From NCBI RefSeq assembly GCF_000145275.1, contig NC_014393.1:1984001-2048000 (forward strand): a stretch of 64,000 nt of DNA. Direction: 5' to 3'. A model generated the notes under the pieces. That model did no database searches. It had not been told where the DNA came from and was given only the letters and a program-made list of their open reading frames with translations. Below are positions 45,435-55,718 of the stretch, piece after piece (the stretch's first letter is position 1; the number at the start of each line of letters is the position of its first letter). Source of the stretch: Clostridium cellulovorans 743B (GTDB lineage: Bacteria; Bacillota; Clostridia; Clostridiales; Clostridiaceae). A program made the position numbers and the translations under genes.

Positions 45435-47194
45435 AGAAGCGAAATAATGGAGTAAAATATTTAGTTCCATATTTTAAACCATATAAATTAAAAGTAATGT
45501 TAGCAATATTATTGATTATTTTGGCTGCTTACCTTACAGCATTAAGTCCAACCTTTGAAGGAATGATTACAACTCAATTATTTTCTGATGTTACAGCAGG
45601 TAGAGCTGTTGAATTTAAAAGGATAACTGAAATTATAATAACTTTGGTTTTGATTTATATAGTAGGAAATTTAAGTAGTTATATTTATCAGCTTTTATTA
45701 ACTGATTCTATTCAAGCTGCTATGGAGGATTTGAGGCAAGATGTTCAGAGAAAAATTACAAAATTGCCTATTAAATATTTTGACAAAAATTCCTTAGGAG
45801 ATACCTTAAGTAGGGTATCTAATGATGTGGACACTATATCAAATGCACTTCAGCAAAGCTTTGCACAGATTTTAAATGCTATATTAGGTTTAAGCTTGGC
45901 GTTATATATGATGTTTAAGATTCACAGCGGCATGGCTATGATTTCACTATTAATCATAATTCTTTCAATTGTAATTTCAAAAGTGATTACAAAAAAGTCT
46001 CAACCTATTTTCGAAGAACAACAAGGGGCGTTAGGAAAATTAAATGCTGTTGTACAAGAAAAATTTACTGGCTTTAATGAGATAAAGTTATTTAACAAAC
46101 AGGAAGATTCAATAGAGGAATTTATCGATGCCAATGAAGAACTTTGTAGACAAGGTTTTAAAGCTCAGTTTATAAGTGGATTAATGAATCCTCTTGTAAG
46201 TTTTATAACTTATGTTGGAATTGGTTCAGTAGTTATTCTAGGGTCCTTCTATGTAATTTCTGGAGTAATTGTTGTTGGACAGCTACAAGCTTTTATTCGT
46301 TATATATGGCAAGTTAATCAGCCAATGTCACAAATTACTCAACTAGCAGGAGCTATTCAATCTTCTATAGCGGCAATGCATAGAGTTTTTGAATTCTTAA
46401 ATGAAGAGGAAGAAATAGAAGAAGTTAAAGTAGATGTAGAAAATGAAAAAAGCTATGGAAATGTATCCTTTGAAGATGTTCAATTTTCTTATACAAAGGA
46501 CAAAACGTTACTTAATGGTGTGACCTTTAATGTAAAAGCTGGACAAATGGTTGCAATAGTAGGGCCAACTGGAGCTGGAAAGACTACTCTAATTAATTTA
46601 TTGATGAGATTCTATGAGGTTAATGGTGGGTCCATAAAGATTGATGGTGTAGATATTAGAGATATGAAAAGAGAAACTTTAAGAGAAAAGTTTGGAATGG
46701 TTCTACAAGATACTTGGCTATTTAATGGTAGTATAAAAGAAAACATTGCTTATGGAAAAAATGGTGCTAGTAAAGAGGAAATAATTGAAGCAGCAAAGAT
46801 TGCAAATGTTCATCATTTTATTACTACTCTACCTGAGGGTTATGACATGATATTAAATGAAGAAGCCAACAATATTTCGCAAGGTGAAAAACAACTGATT
46901 ACCATAGCAAGAACGGTGCTTTGTGACCCTAAAATCTTGATATTAGATGAAGCTACTAGTTCCGTTGATACAAGGCTAGAGCAAAAGCTGCAGGCTGCTA
47001 TGAGAAATATTATGAAAGATAGGACATCCTTTGTGATAGCACATAGGCTTTCAACTATTAAGAATGCAGATTTGATACTAGTTATGAGCAACGGTGGAAT
47101 TGTAGAACAAGGAACTCATGAAGAACTTTTAGAACAAAAAGGACATTATGAACAGCTTTACCATGCCCAATTTGCGGATTTTGACAATGGTTAG
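45431..47194 (+). CDS. ABC exporter subunit, catalytic-site half
   Basis: This 587-residue half transporter has six membrane helices (about 20-300), Walker A GPTGAGKTT (near residue 377), a Q loop (MVLQDTWLFNGS), and a non-canonical signature NISQGEKQL in place of LSGGQ. Walker B ILILDEATSSVD keeps the catalytic Glu. In a heterodimer, this canonical Walker B combines with the LSGGQ of the partner to make the active site, and the altered signature here pairs with the partner's Asp site. The gene starts in the partner's stop codon region, so they are coupled. Confidence 0.92.
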   Translation: MKKRNNGVKYLVPYFKPYKLKVMLAILLIILAAYLTALSPTFEGMITTQLFSDVTAGRAVEFKRITEIIITLVLIYIVGNLSSYIYQLLLTDSIQAAMEDLRQDVQRKITKLPIKYFDKNSLGDTLSRVSNDVDTISNALQQSFAQILNAILGLSLALYMMFKIHSGMAMISLLIIILSIVISKVITKKSQPIFEEQQGALGKLNAVVQEKFTGFNEIKLFNKQEDSIEEFIDANEELCRQGFKAQFISGLMNPLVSFITYVGIGSVVILGSFYVISGVIVVGQLQAFIRYIWQVNQPMSQITQLAGAIQSSIAAMHRVFEFLNEEEEIEEVKVDVENEKSYGNVSFEDVQFSYTKDKTLLNGVTFNVKAGQMVAIVGPTGAGKTTLINLLMRFYEVNGGSIKIDGVDIRDMKRETLREKFGMVLQDTWLFNGSIKENIAYGKNGASKEEIIEAAKIANVHHFITTLPEGYDMILNEEANNISQGEKQLITIARTVLCDPKILILDEATSSVDTRLEQKLQAAMRNIMKDRTSFVIAHRLSTIKNADLILVMSNGGIVEQGTHEELLEQKGHYEQLYHAQFADFDNG

Positions 47195-47220
47195 AAATCT
47201 TATTTTTAAATAAGTAATGA

Positions 47221-47269
47221 CATAAAAGGTTTTGTTTCTGTATGATAGAAGCAAAACTTTTATGTTATT
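47221..47269 (+). terminator. Terminator after the ABC exporter genes
   Basis: CATAAAAGGTTTTG (47221-47234) pairs with CAAAACTTTTATG (47252-47264) with one bulge; a T-rich tail follows. It closes the exporter operon. Confidence 0.75.
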
Positions 47270-47278
47270 TATGAAGAA

Positions 47279-47307
47279 TTGATTTTAATTGATGTAAAAT
47301 GTATACT
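47279..47307 (+). promoter_or_regulatory. Probable sigma-A promoter of the B12-binding radical SAM gene
   Basis: TTGATT (47279-47284) and TATACT (47302-47307) are separated by 17 bases, about 70 bases before the start codon. Confidence 0.6.
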
Positions 47308-47374
47308 ATATAAAGTATTAGAAGAATGATATTGTTTTCAGAGATAATGTTATATATGGAAGGACGCGTTACAG

Positions 47375-49030
47375 ATGAAAGTATTATTAACTGCTCTTAA
47401 TTCTAAGTTTGTTCATAGCAATTTAGCTGTTAGATATTTAAAAGCATTTACTAAGGACTTGGAATATGATTGTAAAATAAGAGAGTTTTCTATAAATGAT
47501 AGGGAAGAACATATACTTAAAGAAATTATAAAAGAGGAAGCTGATGTTGTAGCCATCTCTACGTATATATGGAATGTAGAGATGGCTACTCGTTTAGCAA
47601 ATTTAATAAAAGCGGTAAATCCTGAGATAGAAATAGTATATGGTGGACCAGAAGTATCTTATGATAGTAGAAGTTTCTTAAAGGATCATGTTGGAGACTA
47701 CATTATAGAAGGGGAAGGCGAGAAAACTTATAGGGAATTTATTGAGTATAAATTAGGTGTTAATGAAATAGAATATATAAAGGGATTACATTATAAGAGA
47801 GATGGTGTAGTCTTTTCAAATGAAACAAGACCTTTAATGACATTTGAGGATGTGCTTTTCCCTTATGAAGAAGATGAAGATTTAAACAATAAAATTGTGT
47901 ATTTCGAATCCTCGAGGGGCTGCCCTTTCAGTTGCAGCTATTGCCTTTCATCTACAAGCCATGGGGTTAGATTTCACTCTATAGATAGGGTGCTTAAAGA
48001 ACTTCAATATTTCATAGATAAAAAAGTAAGATTAGTGAAATTTGTTGATAGAACTTTTAATTGTAATCATAAATTCTCTATGGCAATTTGGGAGTTTTTA
48101 ATAAAAGCAGACACAAAAACTCAATTCCACTTTGAAATTTCTGCAGATATATTAAAACAAGAGGAAATAGATCTACTAAGAAATGCACCAGAAGGAAGAT
48201 TTCAATTTGAGGTTGGAGTACAAACAACTAATGATGATGTTTTAAGAAATATAAATAGATTTGTTAACTTTAGTGATATAAAAGAAAAAGTTATAGAGTT
48301 GATGTCTATTAAAAACATTAAACAGCATTTAGACTTAATCGCAGGACTTCCAGGAGAAGATTATGAATCCTTTAAAAAGTCTTTTAATGATGTATATTCA
48401 ATAAAGCCAGAGGAAATACAGCTTGGCTTCTTAAAGTTACTAAAAGGTTCATCTATGAGAGAAGATGCAGATAAATATGGAATGAAGTATTCACCATACC
48501 CACCATATGAAATTTTAAAGACAAATAAGATTTCTTATGAGGAACTTTTAAAATTAAAAACCGTAGAAGAAATGGTTGATAAGTATTATAACTCTCAAAA
48601 GTTTAATTTTATAATACAGTATTTTGAAGGTAAGTTTGAAAAACCTTTTGATTTTTATTATAGCTTGGGCACATTTTTCGAAAATCAAGGATACTTTAAT
48701 AGGAATATAGGAAACTCAGAATATTATAAAGTATTTTTAGATTTTAATAAAGTTGTACTAGGGGAAAGTAATACATATTTAAAAGAGATTATTAGATTTA
48801 ATTACTTAATATACAATAAAAAACGTGGGCTACCTGAATTTTTAAGAAGTGATATGGAAAAAGAAGAAGAAAAAATTATTAAAGAAAAACTAAAAGAACA
48901 ATACTCATTTAAAGAATATTATTTGGAAAAGTTCAAGATTAATATTGAAAAGTATATTCAAAATGGAGAAATATTAGAAGAAAATACTTACTATTTGTTT
49001 AATGATACAGCTAATTATATTGGCATTTAG
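47375..49030 (+). CDS. B12-binding radical SAM protein (DUF4080 type)
   Basis: This 551-residue cytosolic protein has an N-terminal cobalamin-binding domain (residues about 1-125, VVAISTYIWNVEMA and IVYGGPEVS) and a radical SAM domain with GCPFSCSYC (the CX3CX2C cluster ligands, near residue 182) followed by VKFVDRTFNCN and IAGLPGEDYESF. The C-terminal 200 residues fit the DUF4080 family. The lower axial His of the B12 site (DxHxxG) is not seen, so cobalamin may bind base-off or not at all. GGAAGG is 10 bases before the ATG. The substrate is unknown. Confidence 0.85.
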   Translation: MKVLLTALNSKFVHSNLAVRYLKAFTKDLEYDCKIREFSINDREEHILKEIIKEEADVVAISTYIWNVEMATRLANLIKAVNPEIEIVYGGPEVSYDSRSFLKDHVGDYIIEGEGEKTYREFIEYKLGVNEIEYIKGLHYKRDGVVFSNETRPLMTFEDVLFPYEEDEDLNNKIVYFESSRGCPFSCSYCLSSTSHGVRFHSIDRVLKELQYFIDKKVRLVKFVDRTFNCNHKFSMAIWEFLIKADTKTQFHFEISADILKQEEIDLLRNAPEGRFQFEVGVQTTNDDVLRNINRFVNFSDIKEKVIELMSIKNIKQHLDLIAGLPGEDYESFKKSFNDVYSIKPEEIQLGFLKLLKGSSMREDADKYGMKYSPYPPYEILKTNKISYEELLKLKTVEEMVDKYYNSQKFNFIIQYFEGKFEKPFDFYYSLGTFFENQGYFNRNIGNSEYYKVFLDFNKVVLGESNTYLKEIIRFNYLIYNKKRGLPEFLRSDMEKEEEKIIKEKLKEQYSFKEYYLEKFKINIEKYIQNGEILEENTYYLFNDTANYIGI

Positions 49031-49043
49031 ACACATATGAAAA

Positions 49044-49081
49044 ACAAACCTTGGAAATTTCTAAAGGTTTGTATTTTTTTA
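49044..49081 (+). terminator. Terminator before the V-ATPase operon
   Basis: ACAAACCTT (49044-49052) pairs with AAGGTTTGT (49064-49072), followed by a run of T's to 49080. Confidence 0.85.
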
Positions 49082-49098
49082 TATCATATAGTTTTTTA

Positions 49099-49127
49099 TT
49101 GAAAAGTGCTTAATGAGGTAGTATAAT
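49099..49127 (+). promoter_or_regulatory. Sigma-A promoter of the V-ATPase operon
   Basis: TTGAAA (49099-49104) and TATAAT (49122-49127) are separated by 17 bases, close to consensus, and lie about 60 bases before the first gene. No other terminator is seen until the end of the operon. Confidence 0.8.
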
Positions 49128-49187
49128 TTACTTGAAGAGGTATAAAAAACTATATTCATAAAATTCTATTATATAGGTGGTGAGGAG

Positions 49188-49514
49188 TTGGCACTTGAAG
49201 CACTAAAAGAAATAAAAGCTAATGAAGAAAAAGCGGAGATTAATATTAAGGACGCTGAAACTAAAGCTAAAGATATAATTAAAAACGCACATGTACAAGG
49301 TGAGGAAGAATACAATAATATAATTGCTATGGCAAAGGAAAAGAGCAAAGATATTATTTATAAGGCTATTACACTTGCAAATGAGGAAGTAGCTCCAATC
49401 TTAGAACAAGGAATTAAAGAGAAGGAGGAGATTTTAAAAACTTCTGAAGCTGCAAGGAAAAAAGCGATTAATTTGGTCATTGAGAGGATAGTGAATACAC
49501 ATGGCAATAGTTAA
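49188..49514 (+). CDS. ntpF: V-type ATPase stalk subunit G/H
   Basis: This 108-residue, nearly all-helical charged protein is the peripheral stalk partner of subunit E (NtpF of Enterococcus hirae). Long heptad-like stretches such as EIKANEEKAEINIKDAETKAKDIIKNA support a coiled coil. The start is TTG at 49188, with AGGTGG seven bases ahead. It overlaps the subunit I gene by 14 bases. It is the first gene after the operon promoter. Identity rests mainly on gene order and composition. Confidence 0.82.
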   Translation: MALEALKEIKANEEKAEINIKDAETKAKDIIKNAHVQGEEEYNNIIAMAKEKSKDIIYKAITLANEEVAPILEQGIKEKEEILKTSEAARKKAINLVIERIVNTHGNS

Positions 49515-51477
49515 AATGGATAAGTTTACTTTGCTTTTTTTTGAATCTCAAAAAGAAAAGCTGTTAACAGCACTTCAAGGCTTTGAGAGTATCCAATTTA
49601 TCAATCTTCAAGATCAAGAACTTTTAGAGAAGAATGAGGAATTTAAAAACCTTAAAAAAGATTCAGTAAACGTGAATTTATCAGATTATAATGAGCAGCT
49701 TTCTAAAATTAGATTTTCACTAGAATTCTTAAAGGATTATATGCCTAAACAATCAGCACTAAAATCTATTCAAAAGGAAAAAGCATCGATAACAGTTAAA
49801 AATCTTCAAAGATTTGTGGAAAATAGTAATTGGTTTAAAATTTATAAAGATCTGAAGGAAAAAGAAGAGACCATAGTTGCTTTGACCAATGAAATAGGAA
49901 AATATGAAACAGAAATACAGGTGCTAGATAAGTGGAAAAACTTTGATGCGACCTTTGAGGCTTTGAAGAATTTAAAATACACTAAGGCTTATCTCGGAAC
50001 AATACAAAAGAATTACGAAATCAGCTTTATTAATGATTTATCTGATTCTGCAAAGAATACCTACGTTGAAATTTTAGGGAAGGATAGTCAAGATGTTTTT
50101 TTACATATAATCATGGAAAAAAACGATGAACCTTTATGCGAAGAACTATTTAAGAAATATGGCTTTAGTATATTTCAGCCTACATATGAGGGCATTCCCC
50201 AAAATATAATAAAAGAATTTTTTAAGGAAATCAAAACAGCAGAAAATAAAATTTCCCATATAAAAGAAAATTTAAAAAGCTATGAAGAGCAGTATGAGAA
50301 GCTTCAATATGCTTTTGATTATTACAATAATCTATTAATGAGAGAGGAAGCTGCTACTAATTTCTTAAAAACTGAAAAGGTAGTAGCCATAAGTGGTTGG
50401 ATTCCTAGTGAGGAAAAGAATACTTTTAGCTCATTAATCAAGAGTACTGTAGGAGAGAAATTTTCTATTGAATATGAGGAAATTAAAGAGGAAGAATTTG
50501 AAGATGTGCCGATAAAACTTAAAAATAGGAAGTTTGCAAGTAATTTCGAAGGTATAGTGGAGATGTATAGTCTACCTAAATATAACGAGATAGACCCAAC
50601 TCCTATTATGTCTATATTCTATTTTATATTTTTCGGAATGATGCTTTCAGATGCTGGATATGGACTATTGTTATTATTCGGTTCATTGTTTATGGTGAAA
50701 TTTACAAAGGACAAGGAAAAGGCCAAGACGTATAAGCTATTTATGTTAGCAGGGATATCAACAGTTATTTGGGGCGCTATATATGGTTCTTGGTTTGGGG
50801 ATTTATTTTCCAAGTACCTAGGAATAGATATTCCATATCTTTTAGATCCAGGAAAAAGTGTTACATCAATATTGTTGATTTCTGTTGCAATGGGTGTAGT
50901 TCATATATTTGTTGGTCTTGGAATCAAGGGATATATTTATATTAGAGATGGTAAATATTTAGATGCAATTTATGATGTGTTAACCTGGTATTCAACTCTT
51001 ATAGGAGCTTTCCTTTGGATTGGTACAGGGATGGTGGGTTTACCATCAGTTGCTACAACAATTGGAATGATACTCTTTATTATAGGAGCAATTGGACTAT
51101 TATTGACTCAGGGAAGAGAACATCCTACTATAGGAGCTAGACTTGGTTGGGGTATATATGGGGTATACGGAATGACAAGCTACCTAGGTGATATAGTTTC
51201 ATACTCTAGACTTTTAGCGTTAGGGCTTGCTACAGGGTTTATTGCTAACGCCTTTAATCTTATAGTAGCTTTAATCCCGAGTCCATTTAGTATAGTTTTG
51301 TCGCCAGTGATTTTTTTACTTCTACATGGGTTTAACATGGCAGTAAATGCATTGGGTTCATATGTTCATGCAGCTAGGCTTCAGTATTTAGAATTTTTCA
51401 ATAAATTCTATGAAGGTGGCGGCAAGAAATTTACTCCATATAAACTCTCAGATAATTATATAAAAATTACAAAATAA
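49501..51477 (+). CDS. ntpI: V-type ATPase subunit I (membrane a-subunit)
   Basis: This 658-residue protein carries ions between the two half channels next to the K ring. The N-terminal cytoplasmic stalk (residues about 1-340) includes coiled coils and a late SGWIPSEE segment. The C-terminal half contains about seven or eight membrane helices (about 370-630) with FFGMMLSDAGYGLLLL and DIVSYSRLLALGLATGFIA, the latter carrying the essential Arg. The overlap with the upstream gene suggests coupling. Family length is about 650. Confidence 0.95.
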   Translation: MAIVKMDKFTLLFFESQKEKLLTALQGFESIQFINLQDQELLEKNEEFKNLKKDSVNVNLSDYNEQLSKIRFSLEFLKDYMPKQSALKSIQKEKASITVKNLQRFVENSNWFKIYKDLKEKEETIVALTNEIGKYETEIQVLDKWKNFDATFEALKNLKYTKAYLGTIQKNYEISFINDLSDSAKNTYVEILGKDSQDVFLHIIMEKNDEPLCEELFKKYGFSIFQPTYEGIPQNIIKEFFKEIKTAENKISHIKENLKSYEEQYEKLQYAFDYYNNLLMREEAATNFLKTEKVVAISGWIPSEEKNTFSSLIKSTVGEKFSIEYEEIKEEEFEDVPIKLKNRKFASNFEGIVEMYSLPKYNEIDPTPIMSIFYFIFFGMMLSDAGYGLLLLFGSLFMVKFTKDKEKAKTYKLFMLAGISTVIWGAIYGSWFGDLFSKYLGIDIPYLLDPGKSVTSILLISVAMGVVHIFVGLGIKGYIYIRDGKYLDAIYDVLTWYSTLIGAFLWIGTGMVGLPSVATTIGMILFIIGAIGLLLTQGREHPTIGARLGWGIYGVYGMTSYLGDIVSYSRLLALGLATGFIANAFNLIVALIPSPFSIVLSPVIFLLLHGFNMAVNALGSYVHAARLQYLEFFNKFYEGGGKKFTPYKLSDNYIKITK

Positions 51478-51511
51478 TCAGAATTGAATTTATACAAGGA
51501 GGATATTAATC

Positions 51512-52003
51512 ATGACTTTTATTGAATTTCTTTCACAAAACAATGGAGGATTAATTTTAGCTTTATGCGGAGCTGCTTTATCAGTAGGATTATCTGGTAT
51601 TGGTTCAGCAAAAGGCATTAGTATAGTCGGTCAGGCAGCAGCAGGATTAATGACAGAAGAACCAGAAAAATTCGGTAAGACTTTTATTCTAGTAGCACTT
51701 CCAGGTACACAAGGACTTTACGGATTTGTTATTACCCTTATGATGCTTTTAAATATAGGAGTATTAGGTGGTGAAGCTCCATCCTTAGCTTTAGGATTTA
51801 ATTATTTTATGGCTGCACTACCAGTAGCATTAACAGGTTTATTTTCTGCAATAGCCCAAGGAAAAGCAGCAGCTAGTGGAGTTTCTATCCTTGCAAAGAG
51901 ACCAGACCATGTAATGAAAGGTGTTATCTACGCTGTTATGGTTGAAACTTATGCACTACTCGGTTTCGTTGCATCTTTATTCATGGTTCTAAACATAAAA
52001 TAG
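51512..52003 (+). CDS. ntpK: V-type ATPase proteolipid ring subunit K, Na+-binding type
   Basis: This 163-residue protein has four membrane helices, made of two fused hairpins, as in E. hirae NtpK. It carries the whole Na+ site by position: LPGTQGLYGF in helix 2 (Thr 66, Gln 67), IAQGK (Gln 116) in helix 3 and VETYALLGF (Glu 145) in helix 4. These correspond to Thr 64, Gln 65, Gln 110 and Glu 139 of NtpK. The rotor therefore most likely moves Na+. The gene starts 34 bases after ntpI with AAGGAGG. Confidence 0.95.
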   Translation: MTFIEFLSQNNGGLILALCGAALSVGLSGIGSAKGISIVGQAAAGLMTEEPEKFGKTFILVALPGTQGLYGFVITLMMLLNIGVLGGEAPSLALGFNYFMAALPVALTGLFSAIAQGKAAASGVSILAKRPDHVMKGVIYAVMVETYALLGFVASLFMVLNIK

Positions 52004-52020
52004 ATTTGGAGTGATACTCA

Positions 52021-52617
52021 ATGTCTAACATAAAGAATATAACGGAGAAAATCCTAAAAGATTCAGAACATCAAGCTATAGCTATTATCAAAGCTTCAGA
52101 AGTTGAAGCTGAAAAGATAATAACTAAAAAAATTAGTGAAGCGAAGAGCATTGCTGAAAATATATTAGCGAAGGCAGAAGTTGAAGGCAAAAGTAAAAGA
52201 GATAGAATTATTTCAAATAACCAATTGAAAATTAGAAATGAAAAGCTAGCAGCAAAACAGCAAGTAATTGAAGAAATATATAAAGATGCTTTAGAAGAAT
52301 TGCAAAAACTTAATGGTGATGACTATAGAAAATTCATTATTGATAAGGTGCTTTCTATGGAATTAGAAGGTGATGAAAAGTTAATTTTAAGCCATAAGGA
52401 TACTGTTGATGAAGACAATATTATTGCAGATATAAATTCTAGATTTAAAGCAAAAGGTAAAAAACACAATATTTCCTTAGGTGAAAGACGTAATAATTTT
52501 ACTGGTGGCTTTATTATCGAAAAAGATGGAATTGAAATCAATAATACTTTTGAAGCTTTGATTAATTTGATGAAGGAAGAATTAGAATTTGAAGTAGCGA
52601 AGGTATTATTCAGCTAA
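52021..52617 (+). CDS. ntpE: V-type ATPase stalk subunit E
   Basis: This 198-residue protein is the second peripheral stalk subunit. The N-terminal half (about 1-110) is a long charged helix with alternating Ala/Glu/Lys for a coiled coil with NtpF. The C-terminal half has the mixed fold with RRNNFTGGFIIEKDGIEINNTFEALI, a family signature. It starts 17 bases after the K gene. Confidence 0.93.
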   Translation: MSNIKNITEKILKDSEHQAIAIIKASEVEAEKIITKKISEAKSIAENILAKAEVEGKSKRDRIISNNQLKIRNEKLAAKQQVIEEIYKDALEELQKLNGDDYRKFIIDKVLSMELEGDEKLILSHKDTVDEDNIIADINSRFKAKGKKHNISLGERRNNFTGGFIIEKDGIEINNTFEALINLMKEELEFEVAKVLFS

Positions 52618-52628
52618 GGAGGGTAACC

Positions 52629-53630
52629 ATGAATAGATTAGATTTTACCCAAGTGATACCAAGGCTAAAGGTTTTAGAAACCAAGCTGCTAGACAAAACG
52701 AAAATTGACAGGATGATAGACAGTAAGGACCCAGAGGAAGCTTTAAAGGTTTTAGGTGAAACAGAATATGCAGCTTATATGACAAATATTAAAAGAGCTG
52801 CTGACTATGAGGTGCTTTTAAGTGAAGAGCTTAAAAGAACATATAAAATGCTTTATTCTATTATTCCAAGTAAAGATTTAGTAGATGTTATGGCATTAAA
52901 ATATGATTATCACAATATAAAGGTATTTATAAAAGAAAAGTTATTAGGAAAAGATTTTTCTAATATGCTAATCCCTATTGGTATCATGGAATTAGATAAG
53001 TTAAAGTATGCTATAACTTCAGAGGACTTTAGGGATTTAACTTTATCCATGAGAAATGCCATAGAAACAGCTTTAAGTGATTTTCAAAATTTCAAAGATC
53101 CTCAGAGAATAGATATCATTATTGATGGATATATGTTTGAAGAACTGAAAGTTATTGATAAAAATATAAAGGATAAAGCTTTAGAGAAATTTATCAAGAG
53201 CACTATAGATTTAACAAATTTAAAATCTTTGTTTAGAGTTAAAAAGCAGAATAAATCAAAGGAATTTTTAAACTCAGTAGTTATTTCTGGTGGCTATTTA
53301 GATAAGGATAGAATAACAGCTTTATTTTCGGATACAGTAGAAAACATAGTTTCCAAGCTTGCTTATACTGATTATAGTGATGTTCTGAAAAATGGCTTTG
53401 ATAATTATATAAAGGATGGTTCATTAAATAATTTTGAAAAGCTAAGTGATAACTACATTATGAACTTTATGAAAAACGCAAAACTCATTAGCTTTGGGAT
53501 TGAACCTATATTAGCTTATATATACGCAAAGGAAAATGAGCTTAAATTAATTAGAATTATAATGGTTGGTAAGCTTAATAACATTGCTGGAGAAGTAATC
53601 AAAGAAAGGCTGTGTGAGAATTATGTATAA
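52629..53630 (+). CDS. ntpC: V-type ATPase subunit C (rotor-membrane connector)
   Basis: This 333-residue helical protein links the central stalk to the K ring. The sequence [21 protein letters not shown] and the C-terminal [26 protein letters not shown] are family signatures. AAGGAGG precedes the ATG. Its end overlaps the subunit F gene. Confidence 0.93.
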   Translation: MNRLDFTQVIPRLKVLETKLLDKTKIDRMIDSKDPEEALKVLGETEYAAYMTNIKRAADYEVLLSEELKRTYKMLYSIIPSKDLVDVMALKYDYHNIKVFIKEKLLGKDFSNMLIPIGIMELDKLKYAITSEDFRDLTLSMRNAIETALSDFQNFKDPQRIDIIIDGYMFEELKVIDKNIKDKALEKFIKSTIDLTNLKSLFRVKKQNKSKEFLNSVVISGGYLDKDRITALFSDTVENIVSKLAYTDYSDVLKNGFDNYIKDGSLNNFEKLSDNYIMNFMKNAKLISFGIEPILAYIYAKENELKLIRIIMVGKLNNIAGEVIKERLCENYV

Positions 53631-53931
53631 GATAGGTGTTGTAGGAGACAAAGATTCAGTATTAGCCTTCAAAGCCCTTGGTGTTGACGTATTCCCAGTA
53701 ATTGAAAGTGATGAAGCGAGAAAAACTATAGATAGACTTGCTGTTAATAATTATGCAGTAATTTTTGTAACTGAGCAGGTAGCAGAAAAAGTGGAAGAGA
53801 CTATTGCAAGATATAATAGAGAAACACTTCCAGCTGTCATATTAATACCAAGTAATCAAGGTACTTTGAATATAGGCATGCAGCGAATTCAAGATAATGT
53901 TGAGAAGGCTGTCGGTGTTAATATTTTATAG
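53623..53931 (+). CDS. ntpG: V-type ATPase subunit F (NtpG)
   Basis: This 102-residue central-stalk protein, called NtpG in E. hirae, has a Rossmann-like fold. It begins [20 protein letters not shown], typical of the family. The frame opens at a GTG at 53614, but the ATG at 53623 fits conserved starts better; both have weak ribosome sites. It overlaps the subunit C gene by about 8 bases and precedes subunit A by 11. Confidence 0.93.
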   Translation: MYKIGVVGDKDSVLAFKALGVDVFPVIESDEARKTIDRLAVNNYAVIFVTEQVAEKVEETIARYNRETLPAVILIPSNQGTLNIGMQRIQDNVEKAVGVNIL

Positions 53932-53942
53932 GAAGGTAGGTT

Positions 53943-55718
53943 ATGACCTTGAAAGTAGGAAGAATTGAGAAAGTTTCTGGACCTTTAGTTGTTGCTGAAG
54001 GTATGGATGAAGCTAATATATATGATGTTTGTAAGGTTGGAGATAAAGGTCTTATTGGAGAAATTATTGAAATGAGAGGGGATAGGGCTTCTATTCAGGT
54101 TTATGAAGAAACTTCTGGTATAGGTCCTGGAGATCCAGTTGTAACAACTGGTGAACCACTTAGTGTGGAACTAGGACCTGGCTTGCTTGAAGCAATATTT
54201 GATGGTATTCAAAGACCTCTAGATAAGTTTTTACAGGTTTCAGGAAGTAATTTCTTAGTTAAAGGAATTTCTGTAGAACCATTAGATAGAGATAAAAGGT
54301 GGGAGTTTGTACCTAGTGTTTCTGAAGGCGAAGCTGTATCAGCAGGAGATGTTATTGGGACTGTACAAGAAACCGCAGTAATTGTCCATAAAATTATGAT
54401 ACCTTTTGGAATAAGTGGTACGGTTAAAAGTATAAAAGCTGGTGACTTTACAGTTAAAGATCCTATTGCAGTTATTTCTACAGCTAGTGGGGATAAAGAA
54501 ATTTTAATGATGCAAAAGTGGCCGGTAAGAAAAGGTAGACCTATACATAAGAAATTGAATCCTATTGAACCAATGATAACTGGTCAAAGAGTTATAGATA
54601 CCTTTTTCCCAGTTGCAAAAGGTGGAGCTGCTGCTGTTCCAGGACCATTTGGGGCAGGAAAAACCGTTGTTCAACATCAGATTGCAAAATGGGGAGATGC
54701 TGAAATAGTTGTTTACGTTGGCTGTGGAGAACGTGGTAATGAAATGACAGATGTTCTTAATGAATTTCCAGAATTGATAGATCCTAATACCGGAAAATCA
54801 ATTATGAATAGAACTGTTCTTATAGCTAATACTTCAAATATGCCTGTTGCAGCTAGAGAAGCATCGATTTATACAGGAATAACAATAGCAGAATATTATA
54901 GAGATATGGGGTATTCCGTGGCGATTATGGCTGATTCTACCTCAAGATGGGCAGAAGCTTTAAGAGAAATGTCCGGACGCCTTGAAGAAATGCCAGGTGA
55001 TGAAGGCTACCCTGCATATTTAGGTTCAAGACTTGCTGAGTATTATGAAAGAGCTGGTAAGGTTGTTTGTCTTGGAAAAGATGAAAGAATTGGAACTATT
55101 ACAGCTATCGGTGCTGTTTCTCCCGCTGGTGGTGACGTTTCGGAACCAGTTACTCAATCCACCCTTAGAATAGTAAAGGTTTATTGGGGGTTAGATGCTC
55201 AATTAGCTTACAGAAGGCACTTTCCATCTATAAATTGGCTTAGTTCCTATTCATTATATGCAGACAGAATAGGAAATTATTTAGATGAAGTAGTTAAGGG
55301 AAATTGGTCTAATCTTAGAACAAGAGCTATGGCTATTCTTCAGGAAGAAGCAAACTTAGAGGAAATTGTAAGATTAGTTGGTATAGATGCTTTATCTGAA
55401 AAAGATAGATTAACTCTTGAGGTTGCAAAATCTATAAGGGAAGATTATCTTCAACAAAACGCTTTCCATGAAATAGATGCGTATTCATCTTTAAATAAAC
55501 AATTTATTATGATGCAGATTATATTGGCTTTTCAAGATGAAGCTCAAAGGGCGTTAAAGGCTGGCGTGTATTTAGATAAAATTCTTAAGCTTCCTGTTAG
55601 AGAAAAGATAGCAAGAAGTAAATATATTAGTGAAGATGAAATAAATAAGATATCCGATATAAAAAATCAATTAGTTTCAGAAATTGATAAACTAATAGAA
55701 GAGGGAGGGATAATGTAA
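53943..55718 (+). CDS. ntpA: V-type ATPase catalytic subunit A
   Basis: This 591-residue protein hydrolyses ATP to drive rotation. Walker A is [10 protein letters not shown], and [15 protein letters not shown], the insertion region and [18 protein letters not shown] (including the P-loop partner residues) are A-subunit hallmarks. Length matches the usual 590. GGAAGG precedes the ATG. The stop overlaps the B gene by one base (TAATG). Confidence 0.98.
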   Translation: MTLKVGRIEKVSGPLVVAEGMDEANIYDVCKVGDKGLIGEIIEMRGDRASIQVYEETSGIGPGDPVVTTGEPLSVELGPGLLEAIFDGIQRPLDKFLQVSGSNFLVKGISVEPLDRDKRWEFVPSVSEGEAVSAGDVIGTVQETAVIVHKIMIPFGISGTVKSIKAGDFTVKDPIAVISTASGDKEILMMQKWPVRKGRPIHKKLNPIEPMITGQRVIDTFFPVAKGGAAAVPGPFGAGKTVVQHQIAKWGDAEIVVYVGCGERGNEMTDVLNEFPELIDPNTGKSIMNRTVLIANTSNMPVAAREASIYTGITIAEYYRDMGYSVAIMADSTSRWAEALREMSGRLEEMPGDEGYPAYLGSRLAEYYERAGKVVCLGKDERIGTITAIGAVSPAGGDVSEPVTQSTLRIVKVYWGLDAQLAYRRHFPSINWLSSYSLYADRIGNYLDEVVKGNWSNLRTRAMAILQEEANLEEIVRLVGIDALSEKDRLTLEVAKSIREDYLQQNAFHEIDAYSSLNKQFIMMQIILAFQDEAQRALKAGVYLDKILKLPVREKIARSKYISEDEINKISDIKNQLVSEIDKLIEEGGIM

